From positions 1-49,405 of IMG/VR virus record IMGVR_UViG_3300027734_000108: DNA of 49,405 nt. One strand, 5' to 3'. The position numbers were made by a program, and so were the translations under genes. Below, piece after piece: positions 42,825-49,405 of the stretch (position 1 is its first letter; every line of letters starts with the position of its first letter). The notes below the pieces were generated by a model. It saw only the letters and a list, made by a program, of their open reading frames with translations. It had not been told where the DNA came from and made no database searches. This DNA comes from a virus.

Positions 42825-43070
42825 TTAGCAATCCCACTTCTTGAGTGCTAAGGACTTACGAGTAGGTCGACCTTTATCGTCCTTCATAGGACCCTTAACA
42901 CCTTCCATACGAGCACAGAAGCTCTTACGTCTACCTGCAGCTTTAGGAGACTTTGCAGCTTCCTTGGCGGACACTGGTGGTTTTAGCTTAGATCCAGTAG
43001 TCTTATTGTAAAAGTCTCTACCTTTTTGATTAAGTCCGCCATTAGGGTTCTGATAAACTTTCTTAACCAT
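42825..43070 (-). CDS. Small basic DUF6321-like protein (copy B)
   Basis: An 81-aa counterpart of 4882-5127; three visible substitutions in the first 20 residues. Confidence 0.65.
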   Translation of the reverse strand: MVKKVYQNPNGGLNQKGRDFYNKTTGSKLKPPVSAKEAAKSPKAAGRRKSFCARMEGVKGPMKDDKGRPTRKSLALKKWDC

Positions 43071-43225
43071 TATTTCTTCTTCTTTGCTGTCTTAGCGGAG
43101 TCTTTAAAGTCTTTGGCTGTTGGAGCACCTTTACTGCCTACCTTACGCATCTTTTCGCCAGATCCTTCAGCGATACGACGACGTTTAGCAGCGATATTGG
43201 CATAGAGTCCATTCTTAGTAGCCAC
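43070..43225 (-). CDS. 51-aa Lys-rich small protein, GTG start (copy B)
   Basis: Counterpart of 5127-5279. Here the codon that is ATG in copy A is AAT, so only the GTG at 43225 can start the protein. One extra Lys at the end. The conserved GLYANIAAK and GSKGAPTAK segments confirm the frame. Confidence 0.75.
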   Translation of the reverse strand: MATKNGLYANIAAKRRRIAEGSGEKMRKVGSKGAPTAKDFKDSAKTAKKKK

Positions 43226-43385
43226 GCTTAGCACCCATCTTTTTCATTGGCTTAGCCATTGGCTTAGACTTACCTGCACTGCTCAAAGCAATAGCAATAG
43301 CTTGCTTTTGTGGTTTTCCAGCTTTCATTTCTTTTTTGATATTGTAAGAAATAGTCTTTTTAGATGTTCCAGATTTGAGTGGCAT
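43215..43385 (-). CDS. Short DUF6496-like protein (copy B only)
   Basis: A 56-aa protein occupying the slot of the 74-aa copy A gene. It keeps the [18 protein letters not shown] helix and the KKMGAKRGY ending but has a different N-terminus ([15 protein letters not shown]). This looks like replacement of the N-terminal part by recombination. Confidence 0.62.
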   Translation of the reverse strand: MPLKSGTSKKTISYNIKKEMKAGKPQKQAIAIALSSAGKSKPMAKPMKKMGAKRGY

Positions 43386-43393
43386 ATTAGTCC

Positions 43394-43711
43394 TTAGCTA
43401 AGTTCAGTTACAGAAAATGTAGAAGATGTTACACCAGAGTCTTTAATAACAGCAATCTTGTCTCCTGGATTTACTTTAACAAAAGTAACACTATTAGTTG
43501 GACACATAGGGCTTGTTGTGATAGATGCAGTAGGTGCTGTCCCGATTGAAAAGTGACAATGACCTAAAGATGCAGCAATACGAATCATTGTTGTGTTTGC
43601 ACCAAAGGCTGTTGAAGCTACGCTAGAGTTTGTAACAGTAAATACTTGAGTTGTTCCTAAAGCAGGAACTCCGTTAGCTACTCCATTAGGGTCTAATTGA
43701 AATGTACTCAT
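43394..43711 (-). CDS. 105-aa beta-rich protein (copy B only)
   Basis: Ser/Thr/Val-rich with short strands ([34 protein letters not shown]). A decoration or appendage role is guessed from composition. It replaces the unrelated 114-aa protein of copy A. Confidence 0.5.
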   Translation of the reverse strand: MSTFQLDPNGVANGVPALGTTQVFTVTNSSVASTAFGANTTMIRIAASLGHCHFSIGTAPTASITTSPMCPTNSVTFVKVNPGDKIAVIKDSGVTSSTFSVTELS

Positions 43712-43720
43712 AATAATTCC

Positions 43721-44080
43721 TTAGTCAAGTGTTAATAGGTAAAGTGTTTCAAGATACTGTCCTACAATCTCATCAATGATGTTCTGTATTGCCGTATCTT
43801 CTTTAGGTACAGCTTGGTAACGAGCTTTCTCAATCCAATCTAAATGCTTAGTAAGAACTGACACAGCATCTTTAGTGTAAGTATCTTTCTCTTCTAATGT
43901 AGGAACTTCTATACGTCCATTACGTCCCTGATATTTCTCCATCAAAGAATCAGTTAGCTCTAGGATGTTGTCATAGAACTCATTAAGTGTCTTATGATGT
44001 GCAAAGCTGATTGTATTCCAGTGTTGACGATGTGCTGTATCTCTGGAGAGAAGCAGTAGTGCAATTAGTTTACCAAACAT
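43721..44080 (-). CDS. DUF5856-like helical protein (copy B only)
   Basis: A 119-aa protein with RQHWNTISFAHHKTLNEFYD near residues 18-37, a ferritin/Dps-like His/Glu pattern typical of DUF5856 phage proteins, followed by a helix with ELTDSLMEKYQG. Function unknown. Absent from copy A. Confidence 0.65.
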   Translation of the reverse strand: MFGKLIALLLLSRDTAHRQHWNTISFAHHKTLNEFYDNILELTDSLMEKYQGRNGRIEVPTLEEKDTYTKDAVSVLTKHLDWIEKARYQAVPKEDTAIQNIIDEIVGQYLETLYLLTLD

Positions 44081-44088
44081 AGAATACC

Positions 44089-44298
44089 TTAAGCAAAGTG
44101 TTTAAAAATCCAATCCTTGAACAGAGTCAAGAATATACCGATACCAGACGCTAAGAAAGCAACTCCACCTAAGAAGCCTTTATAACGCATCATCTCATCA
44201 CGCACTGCATGAATACAGTCTAGTATCTCTTTCTGACTGGCTTGTAGCTTTTCTACTTCAGCTTCTAACACGGCAATCCGTTCTACGTTATCACTCAT
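44089..44298 (-). CDS. XhlA-like coiled-coil/TM lysis accessory protein (copy B)
   Basis: A 69-aa counterpart of 5854-6063 (two visible substitutions). It is preserved although the genes on both sides are replaced. Confidence 0.7.
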   Translation of the reverse strand: MSDNVERIAVLEAEVEKLQASQKEILDCIHAVRDEMMRYKGFLGGVAFLASGIGIFLTLFKDWIFKHFA

Positions 44299-44555
44299 TT
44301 AGGATACTTAGCCTTTACTGCTAAGCAAGCTGCAATATAGGCTGCTTGTTGTTGTGTATCACCTTTAACAATAGCATCTAGGTAGTCAGTCATTGGAGGA
44401 TACTCTGCTGCTCTCTTAGCGATGTATGCTTGTGAGTCTGCGTAGGCTTGTACAGCAGCTAGGTCATAAGCTACTTCATTACCTTGTGCGTCGTAAGCTG
44501 TTTCTCCAACAGTACGAACAACAGTAGGATACAGTTTATAGATAGCATCAATCAT
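44295..44555 (-). CDS. 86-aa appendage-associated protein (copy B only)
   Basis: Contains AVQAYADSQAYIAKRAAEYPPM and YLDAIVKGDTQQQAAYI, a style seen in small proteins beside phage fibres (YPP and LDA motifs). It takes the place of the XkdW-like gene of copy A. ATGA-coupled on both sides. Function not established. Confidence 0.55.
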   Translation of the reverse strand: MIDAIYKLYPTVVRTVGETAYDAQGNEVAYDLAAVQAYADSQAYIAKRAAEYPPMTDYLDAIVKGDTQQQAAYIAACLAVKAKYPK

Positions 44556-45031
44556 TGTGCAATCTCCATAAGAGTAATTGATGAAAATGCACTACCAGAA
44601 GAATTTTGATAATCGTTAATTCTCACAGTATTTCCTTGAACACATAAATATTGAACTTTATATGTAGTAGAAGAAGTTGTAGCTGGACTATCTAAATATT
44701 GATAAGACACATCTGCACAAGTGTTTGTTTGAGCCAAAAGTGCTCTTTCTTGCAAAACTAAAGAGCTTCCATTTCTTACTAATTGAGTGCTAATTGTTGT
44801 GGAAGAAGCATTATTTGTTCCTAATGCCAATCCAACAATTACCATAACTTTGCTTGTTGAAAACTTTGGAGTAATAGATAAAGTAACTCCAGTATCTACA
44901 TAACTTGTAGATGATGTTGATCCATAAGTGTTGTAATACTGACTAACTACTTGCAAAACACATCCAGCACTAGCTTGTGTAGTAGCGTTGTTAAATGTTA
45001 GACCATTAGTCCCATCAATAATCATTGTCAT
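44552..45031 (-). CDS. 159-aa appendage tip protein (copy B only)
   Basis: Starts MTMIIDGTNGLTFNNATTQ, then a beta-sandwich with LSITPKFSTSKVMVIVG, STQLVRNGSSL and a SSITLMEIAQ ending, common at phage fibre tips. It fills the slot of the copy A C1q-like protein at 6221-6748 but has no visible similarity to it. Confidence 0.65.
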   Translation of the reverse strand: MTMIIDGTNGLTFNNATTQASAGCVLQVVSQYYNTYGSTSSTSYVDTGVTLSITPKFSTSKVMVIVGLALGTNNASSTTISTQLVRNGSSLVLQERALLAQTNTCADVSYQYLDSPATTSSTTYKVQYLCVQGNTVRINDYQNSSGSAFSSITLMEIAQ

Positions 45032-45180
45032 TATTCTGCTGCCTCTGGTGAATTACCTTCAGCTACCCATTTTAGGTAGGCTTGGTAGTCTGTGTTGTCA
45101 GGGTCAAATGGAATAAATGCGTTTGCTTCTATAAGCAAAACCGCTTGACCGCCATCAGGTAAATTAACTAATTTATACAT
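45031..45180 (-). CDS. 49-aa fibre-associated protein with DYQAYLKWVAEGN motif (copy B)
   Basis: MYKL start and the DYQAYLKWVAEGN half are the same as in 6748-6909; the middle is changed. TAATG-coupled to the tip protein. Confidence 0.6.
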   Translation of the reverse strand: MYKLVNLPDGGQAVLLIEANAFIPFDPDNTDYQAYLKWVAEGNSPEAAE

Positions 45181-45183
45181 AAT

Positions 45184-46173
45184 TTATAGTTCCGCAGAAT
45201 ATGTAAGGCTTTGTGTTGCACCAGATGTTTGACCAGCGGAAAAACCTTCTGTTGTTGCTGGAGAAGCAGTAAACCCTGAACCGCCACCAGCAATAGTAGG
45301 AGCAGTTCTCATTGAAACTTTATATGAATAGTTTGTATAAGGAAAAGCCGTTGAATTAGGAATATAAACACTTGTAGCATAGTAATAGCGTTGGCATTTG
45401 CTTAAAAGTGAAGTGTAATTTTCGTATTCATAACCAGTAGCACTACTTCCTACTTCTAGTTGAACACCAGTAATGTAGAAAGTTGCTCCGCTTGTTCCTA
45501 CTACGGATGTTGCTCCTGTGGCTGAGAAGTAGTTGGCACTAGCCCAAGAGCCAGCAGTTCCGCTATATGTAGAACCTACACCAAGACCCCAAGTTACTTT
45601 GATGCCCATGCCATTTGTTGTTAGCCAAGTTCCGCTAGTATCGCCAGCAATCGTTATTGTTTTTTGTTCCCAAGTATTTGCAGAAGAAATTGTATAGCTA
45701 AATGGATATGTTCTATCTTGATTATCGTTTTGTATTCCGCCGCCAAAAGTGCCAGTTAATGAACTACGCACCCAAAATGAAATAGTGATTGTTTTAGCAT
45801 TTGCCGTTCCAAAACCTAAATCTGCAACATTATATCCTTCAATGCGTTGTTGCAAAAAGAAATAATCGGTTGAACCTACGCTATATGCTGAAGATGAAGT
45901 AATGCCCAAATAGTTTACAAACCCTACTGGCGGTGTAACTGAGCCAGCATTTTGTTGCATTGTAAATTTAGATGATTGACTTACTTGCACTTTAAATCTA
46001 TCTACACCAAACACATTGTCATTACCAGTAACACTAGCACCAGCATTTCTTTGGTCAATAACCATCGCACCATTGATAATGCGATTCTTCATAATAGAAG
46101 CGTTACCAGCACCTAGTATTCCACCGCTAGTAGAAGTCTGAATTACATCAGCATTGACTGTTCCGTATGGCAT
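45184..46173 (-). CDS. Tail fibre / receptor-binding protein (copy B)
   Basis: A 329-aa counterpart of 6910-8028. The first 45 residues are identical; the central beta-sandwich shares motifs (KTITISFWVRSSLTGTFGG, GTWLTTNGMGIKV). The C-terminus is shorter and unrelated. The variable tip is probably the host-range determinant. Confidence 0.72.
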   Translation of the reverse strand: MPYGTVNADVIQTSTSGGILGAGNASIMKNRIINGAMVIDQRNAGASVTGNDNVFGVDRFKVQVSQSSKFTMQQNAGSVTPPVGFVNYLGITSSSAYSVGSTDYFFLQQRIEGYNVADLGFGTANAKTITISFWVRSSLTGTFGGGIQNDNQDRTYPFSYTISSANTWEQKTITIAGDTSGTWLTTNGMGIKVTWGLGVGSTYSGTAGSWASANYFSATGATSVVGTSGATFYITGVQLEVGSSATGYEYENYTSLLSKCQRYYYATSVYIPNSTAFPYTNYSYKVSMRTAPTIAGGGSGFTASPATTEGFSAGQTSGATQSLTYSAEL

Positions 46174-46340
46174 TATGCTAGTTGCTCCGCAGTAGGTTTA
46201 GCTAGTGTAGGGTGTTCCCACTTAGCAATGTAATCGCCTTTGCCGTCTGAATCATTTTGCAAATGAATAGAGCCTTTAGAACGAAAGTCTTGTTCTGTTA
46301 ATTCAGGATAAATTGCAATAATTTTTTCGTATAAAGTCAT
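46173..46340 (-). CDS. XkdW-like small fibre-associated protein (copy B)
   Basis: A 55-aa counterpart of 8028-8192: MTLYEKIIAIYPELT and DYIAKWEHPTLAKPTAEQ. Its middle (LQNDSDGKGDYIAKWEHP) is closer to the copy A gene at 6060-6221, suggesting exchange between the paralogues. Confidence 0.7.
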   Translation of the reverse strand: MTLYEKIIAIYPELTEQDFRSKGSIHLQNDSDGKGDYIAKWEHPTLAKPTAEQLA

Positions 46341-46341
46341 T

Positions 46342-46890
46342 TTATGCCGCCCTTACTAAACAACCGCTTAAATATGTTGCCGAACTACCACTAGCAAAAT
46401 AACACCCAGTAAAACTAGCCGTTCCATATAATTCAATGTAATCAGTTGTTCCGTTGCAATAAACAATATCAGAAACAGTAGCTGTTACAGTATTCCAAAC
46501 GCTTGCATATCCAGCAGTATTGTATTGATTGTAAGCAACAACAGAACCATTTTTATAAATCATAGTTTCTGTATATGTTCCAAAATTTGAACCACTAATT
46601 TCTATTGAGCCGTTTATTTGATAATAACCAGCAACAGTTGGAGTAAATCTACTAGAAGCAAAATTATTGTTTGTGTCAAAAGATTCTGTTCCAAGAGTTA
46701 CTTTTGTTGCCACATTTGCACTTACACCAGTTTGAGTAGAAGAAGCATAAGCCCTAAACGCTGGCATATTACCGCTAACCATTACTGTGCCAGTAGCGGC
46801 TGGTAATGTTGCAGTATTTGTTCCTGATACGGCTGGTGCGGCTAAAGTAATAGCACCGCTTGTATCGCCTGAAATTACGACTGAACTCAT
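46342..46890 (-). CDS. C1q-like appendage protein (copy B)
   Basis: A 182-aa counterpart of 8189-8731: shared SSVVISGDTSGAITLAAPAV start, C1q-like pattern (FDTNNNFASSRFTPTVAG, NGTTDYIELYG, LVRAA) with different surface loops. Start placed at the ATGA-coupled ATG 46890. Confidence 0.7.
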   Translation of the reverse strand: MSSVVISGDTSGAITLAAPAVSGTNTATLPAATGTVMVSGNMPAFRAYASSTQTGVSANVATKVTLGTESFDTNNNFASSRFTPTVAGYYQINGSIEISGSNFGTYTETMIYKNGSVVAYNQYNTAGYASVWNTVTATVSDIVYCNGTTDYIELYGTASFTGCYFASGSSATYLSGCLVRAA

Positions 46891-48308
46891 AGAACCACCC
46901 ACCTTTGACCTGAACTTACTGTAACTGATTGACCGCTAGCAATTGTCATAGGACCAACACTCATGGCATTGTTTCCTGATGCTATTGAATAACTTGTAGC
47001 TACGGTTGCATTGTTAACTATTAAACCATTAGAAGCTACTACTTGGCTTGCTTGCAAATCGCCAGTTGAAGGCTTATACAAATACTTTGCATTGCTTGTA
47101 TAAATCGTTGTAGGTGTGCCAGTAGTCGCTGCAGCAAACAAAGGATATAAGTTACTTGCTGTAGTTGTATCGTTACTAAGTGCTGCACCACCAGCTACAG
47201 AAGCAGTAGATACTGCAGTAATTAAACCTTTACCATTTACAGTAATAACTGGAATGGATGTAGTAGAACCAAAAGCACCAGTATTACTATTAACTGTTGC
47301 TAGAGTTGCATTAGTGATTGCAGTACCAGTATTACCTGATAGAGTTAAGTCACCACCAGTAACAGAGATAGTACCTGATACAGTACCCCAAGATGTATTA
47401 GTACCGTTGGTAGTTAAGAACTTACCAGAGTTACCTGTTTGACTTGGGGTGTATGATGCTGCAGTTGTTGCTGAGTTGGCAGCGTTAGTTTCCGAAGTAG
47501 CAGCATTAGTCGCTGATGTACTAGCATTAGATGCTTGAGTTGTAGCAGTTGATGCAGAGCCACTTGCAGATGTCGCAGAGGCTGCAGCAGCAGTAGCTGA
47601 TGTACTAGCATTACTGGCTTGTGTAGTCGCTGTGGAGGCACTTGCAGCAGCGTTGGTTGCTGATGTACTAGCGTTGGATGCTTGAGTAGTGGCTGTGCTT
47701 GCTGACGTTCCTGCACTTGTAGAGCTTGATGCTGCATTAGTCGCAGAAGTGCTGGCATTGCTGGCTTGAGTAGTCGCTGTAGAAGCTGATCCTGAAGCGG
47801 ATGTAGCTGAGTTGCTTGCGTTTGTAGCAGATGTGGAAGCAGCCGATGCACTTGCTGCAGCGTTTGTTGCTTGAGTGCTTGCTGTAGAGGCTGAAGTGGA
47901 AGCATTAGATGCTTGAGTAGAAGCTGTAGTTGCTGAAGTACTTGCATTAGTTGCCTGAGTAGTTGCTGTTGAAGCAGACCCAGAAGCAGCAGACGCAGAA
48001 GCCGCAGCAGCCGTTGCAGAAGTACTTGCGTTAGATGCTTGTGTGGTTGCTGTAGAAGCTGAGGAAGTTGCACTAGAGGCTGACGAAGATGCTGAAGTAG
48101 CAGAGTTACTAGCGTTAGTAGCTGACGTACTTGCATTAGAAGCTTGTGTTGAAGCGGTAGCAGCAGAACCAGAAGCAGCACTAGCCGAAGCAGCAGCAGC
48201 GTCTGCATCAGCCTGTACTTCAACAGCTAAGTTACGAATTAATAAAGCTTCACTAGCTGAGTCTGCTGTAGCATCACCTGCTCCACCTGCACCACGATAG
48301 ATGCTCAT
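46887..48308 (-). CDS. Long Ala/Ser/Thr-repeat tail fibre protein (copy B)
   Basis: A 473-aa counterpart of 8728-10149 with the same ends and same total length. The shaft repeats are reordered (for example SSASSATSSAST blocks only here), pointing to repeat-mediated exchange under length constraint. Confidence 0.75.
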   Translation of the reverse strand: MSIYRGAGGAGDATADSASEALLIRNLAVEVQADADAAAASASAASGSAATASTQASNASTSATNASNSATSASSSASSATSSASTATTQASNASTSATAAAASASAASGSASTATTQATNASTSATTASTQASNASTSASTASTQATNAAASASAASTSATNASNSATSASGSASTATTQASNASTSATNAASSSTSAGTSASTATTQASNASTSATNAAASASTATTQASNASTSATAAAASATSASGSASTATTQASNASTSATNAATSETNAANSATTAASYTPSQTGNSGKFLTTNGTNTSWGTVSGTISVTGGDLTLSGNTGTAITNATLATVNSNTGAFGSTTSIPVITVNGKGLITAVSTASVAGGAALSNDTTTASNLYPLFAAATTGTPTTIYTSNAKYLYKPSTGDLQASQVVASNGLIVNNATVATSYSIASGNNAMSVGPMTIASGQSVTVSSGQRWVVL

Positions 48309-48475
48309 TATTCAGCCTTAGATTTAACTGCTGTTTTCTTTTCTTTGATTTCTACAACAGGTTTAACCTCTTCGAGGACCTCTACGTAGCCAGGATGTTG
48401 ACGCATAGTACGAATATCATGTTCTAAGTCAAACTCTACTGTATTGTTTGTTTCAGTACATTTAAAAATTGCCAT
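48308..48475 (-). CDS. 55-aa conserved protein between capsid and fibre (copy B)
   Basis: Counterpart of 10149-10316 with the same length and TAATG coupling to the fibre gene. Confidence 0.7.
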   Translation of the reverse strand: MAIFKCTETNNTVEFDLEHDIRTMRQHPGYVEVLEEVKPVVEIKEKKTAVKSKAE

Positions 48476-48501
48476 GTTATATCTCCACAGTTTATTTTAA
48501 G

Positions 48502-48552
48502 GCTCTTGGTAGAGCACTAAAGTAAACTGCCCCACTCTTTTGAGCAGGGCAG
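48502..48552 (-). terminator. Tandem hairpins after the capsid gene (copy B)
   Basis: CTGCCC/GGGCAG at 48527-48552 and GCTCT/AGAGC at 48502-48515, as in copy A. Confidence 0.5.
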
Positions 48553-48569
48553 AACCTAGTTTCTAGGTA

Positions 48570-49405
48570 TTAGGCTGGAACAGCTAGTGCAACAGCAGAA
48601 CCGTCACGCAACTCTTTAACACCGTAGATTGTATCTGCAGTGAACAAGTTACCGAGGTACTCTTGTTTGTATTGAGTTTGTGAACGAACAGCCATTTGCT
48701 CAGCTAAAACTGCGAAGTCACGATGACCTAACAATGCAATACGAGCAGCACCTGAACCTGATGTTGTATCAGCGTTAGTAGAAACGAATACTGGAATACC
48801 ATATACGTTACCAATTTCGCCTGAACGGATTGTGTTACCACCACCAACTTCACCAACGAATGCTTGCTCAGTAAAACGAGCAATACCCATCAATGTGTTA
48901 CGTGTTGAAGGAGGAACGATCAAGAAACGACCATCCATTGGTGTGTCATTGTCATCCAAACGCTGGATAGAACGACGGATTGCTGCATCGGTTAAAGCTG
49001 CTTCGTTGTTTGAAGCTGCAACATAAGCAGTTGTACCGTTTGAACCTAAATAAGCTGTGTCATAAGCAGCAGTACCTGCACCACCGTTAACACCACGACC
49101 TAATTGGATCAATGAAGTATCTACTTGACGAGCCAAAGCGTAACCAGCGTCATCAGTGTAGAACTGACGCATAGAAGCCAAAGCTTGTACATCAACGATG
49201 TCTTCGATCAAGATTGAATACTCAAAATGCTTATCAATCAATACGTTGATTTCAGTTGCTGTATCTGTATTCAATGTTACTTGAGTAGAAGCAGCTTTTG
49301 CGTTAGCGGAACCACGACCTGGTTTAGGGATGTGGAGTGTATCACCTTTTTTGCCTTTGAAAGACAATTTTTTGATGAGGTTAGCAAGAACTAAGTTCTT
49401 TTTGT
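48570..49405 (-). CDS. Major capsid protein (copy B, 5' end cut off by window edge)
   Basis: Counterpart of 10411-11331 missing about the first 28 residues because the window ends. The frame is open to the edge. Four conservative differences from copy A are visible (such as Ile/Leu and Ile/Val). Confidence 0.88.
   Translation of the reverse strand, partial: KKNLVLANLIKKLSFKGKKGDTLHIPKPGRGSANAKAASTQVTLNTDTATEINVLIDKHFEYSILIEDIVDVQALASMRQFYTDDAGYALARQVDTSLIQLGRGVNGGAGTAAYDTAYLGSNGTTAYVAASNNEAALTDAAIRRSIQRLDDNDTPMDGRFLIVPPSTRNTLMGIARFTEQAFVGEVGGGNTIRSGEIGNVYGIPVFVSTNADTTSGSGAARIALLGHRDFAVLAEQMAVRSQTQYKQEYLGNLFTADTIYGVKELRDGSAVALAVPA

Larger units (their letters stand above)
37920..49405. repeat. 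Copy B of the diverged long terminal redundancy
   Basis: Aligned to 1-11246. Gene order is the same except in the appendage block, where copy B has a 105-aa protein, DUF5856-like protein, 86-aa and 159-aa proteins not found in copy A. The window stops inside the capsid gene. Confidence 0.9.

Noticed and set aside
1-49405. Tandem prophages in a host chromosome
   Set aside because: No integrase, attachment sites or host genes, and the unique part plus one copy makes one complete phage genome.

Overview
The window is almost entirely a tailed-phage genome (Caudoviricetes, podovirus-like gene set). It is AT-rich and tightly packed, with most neighbouring genes overlapping as ATGA, TAATG or GTGA. 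No host gene, integrase, recognisable repressor, phage RNA polymerase, tRNA gene or CRISPR was found, so a virulent phage using host RNA polymerase (sigma70-like promoters) is the simplest reading. The host cannot be named from the sequence.

Layout. (1) 16955 to 1, minus strand: terminase small and large subunits, portal, Zn-ribbon and small proteins, scaffold, major capsid protein, a long Ala/Ser/Thr-repeat fibre, a variable appendage block (C1q-like heads, fibres, small XkdW-like proteins), a lysis block (XhlA-like, coiled-coil/TM protein, 3-TM holin, M15 endolysin), tail adaptor, tail stabilisation protein, collar-type fibre and a 2OG-Fe(II) oxygenase. (2) 16956-18145, non-coding: a leftward promoter, a 16-bp operator-like palindrome, and iterons with an AT-rich stretch that look like a replication origin. 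(3) 17826-21060: an island of different base and codon use, dense in CTGG/CCAG, bearing a 39-aa membrane peptide, an amidoligase and a class II glutamine amidotransferase. A 20-bp perfect direct repeat flanks it. (4) 21388-32796, plus strand: small early genes, primase-helicase, a secreted repeat protein, DNA polymerase A, SSB, 5'-3' exonuclease, an endonuclease-like protein, a DEDD exonuclease with Zn ribbon, a DUF3310 protein and a B12-dependent ribonucleotide reductase. The arm ends at a hairpin terminator shared by the converging arms. (5) 37571-32836, minus strand: three large proteins resembling ejection (internal virion) proteins. (6) 49405-37920, minus strand: a second, diverged copy of positions 1-11246.

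Because position 1 aligns with 37920 and 49405 with 11246, the map closes into a circle of about 37.9-38.2 kb. The two copies are not identical. Capsid, lysis and tail-tube genes are nearly the same, whereas fibre tips and some small genes are replaced. The simplest explanation is an assembly that walks once round a circular or concatemeric phage map and re-enters through a sister strain. The overlap therefore gives an internal comparison of two strains.

Working together: the plus arm makes nucleotides (RNR), primes, unwinds, copies and trims DNA. The minus arm packages DNA, builds the head, adds tail, fibres and ejection proteins, and lyses the cell. The most unusual cargo is the amidoligase/amidotransferase cassette, which by family logic should form amide bonds using glutamine-derived ammonia on an unknown substrate. 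The oxygenase-cupin pair placed among virion genes and the secreted YNF-repeat protein are also notable.
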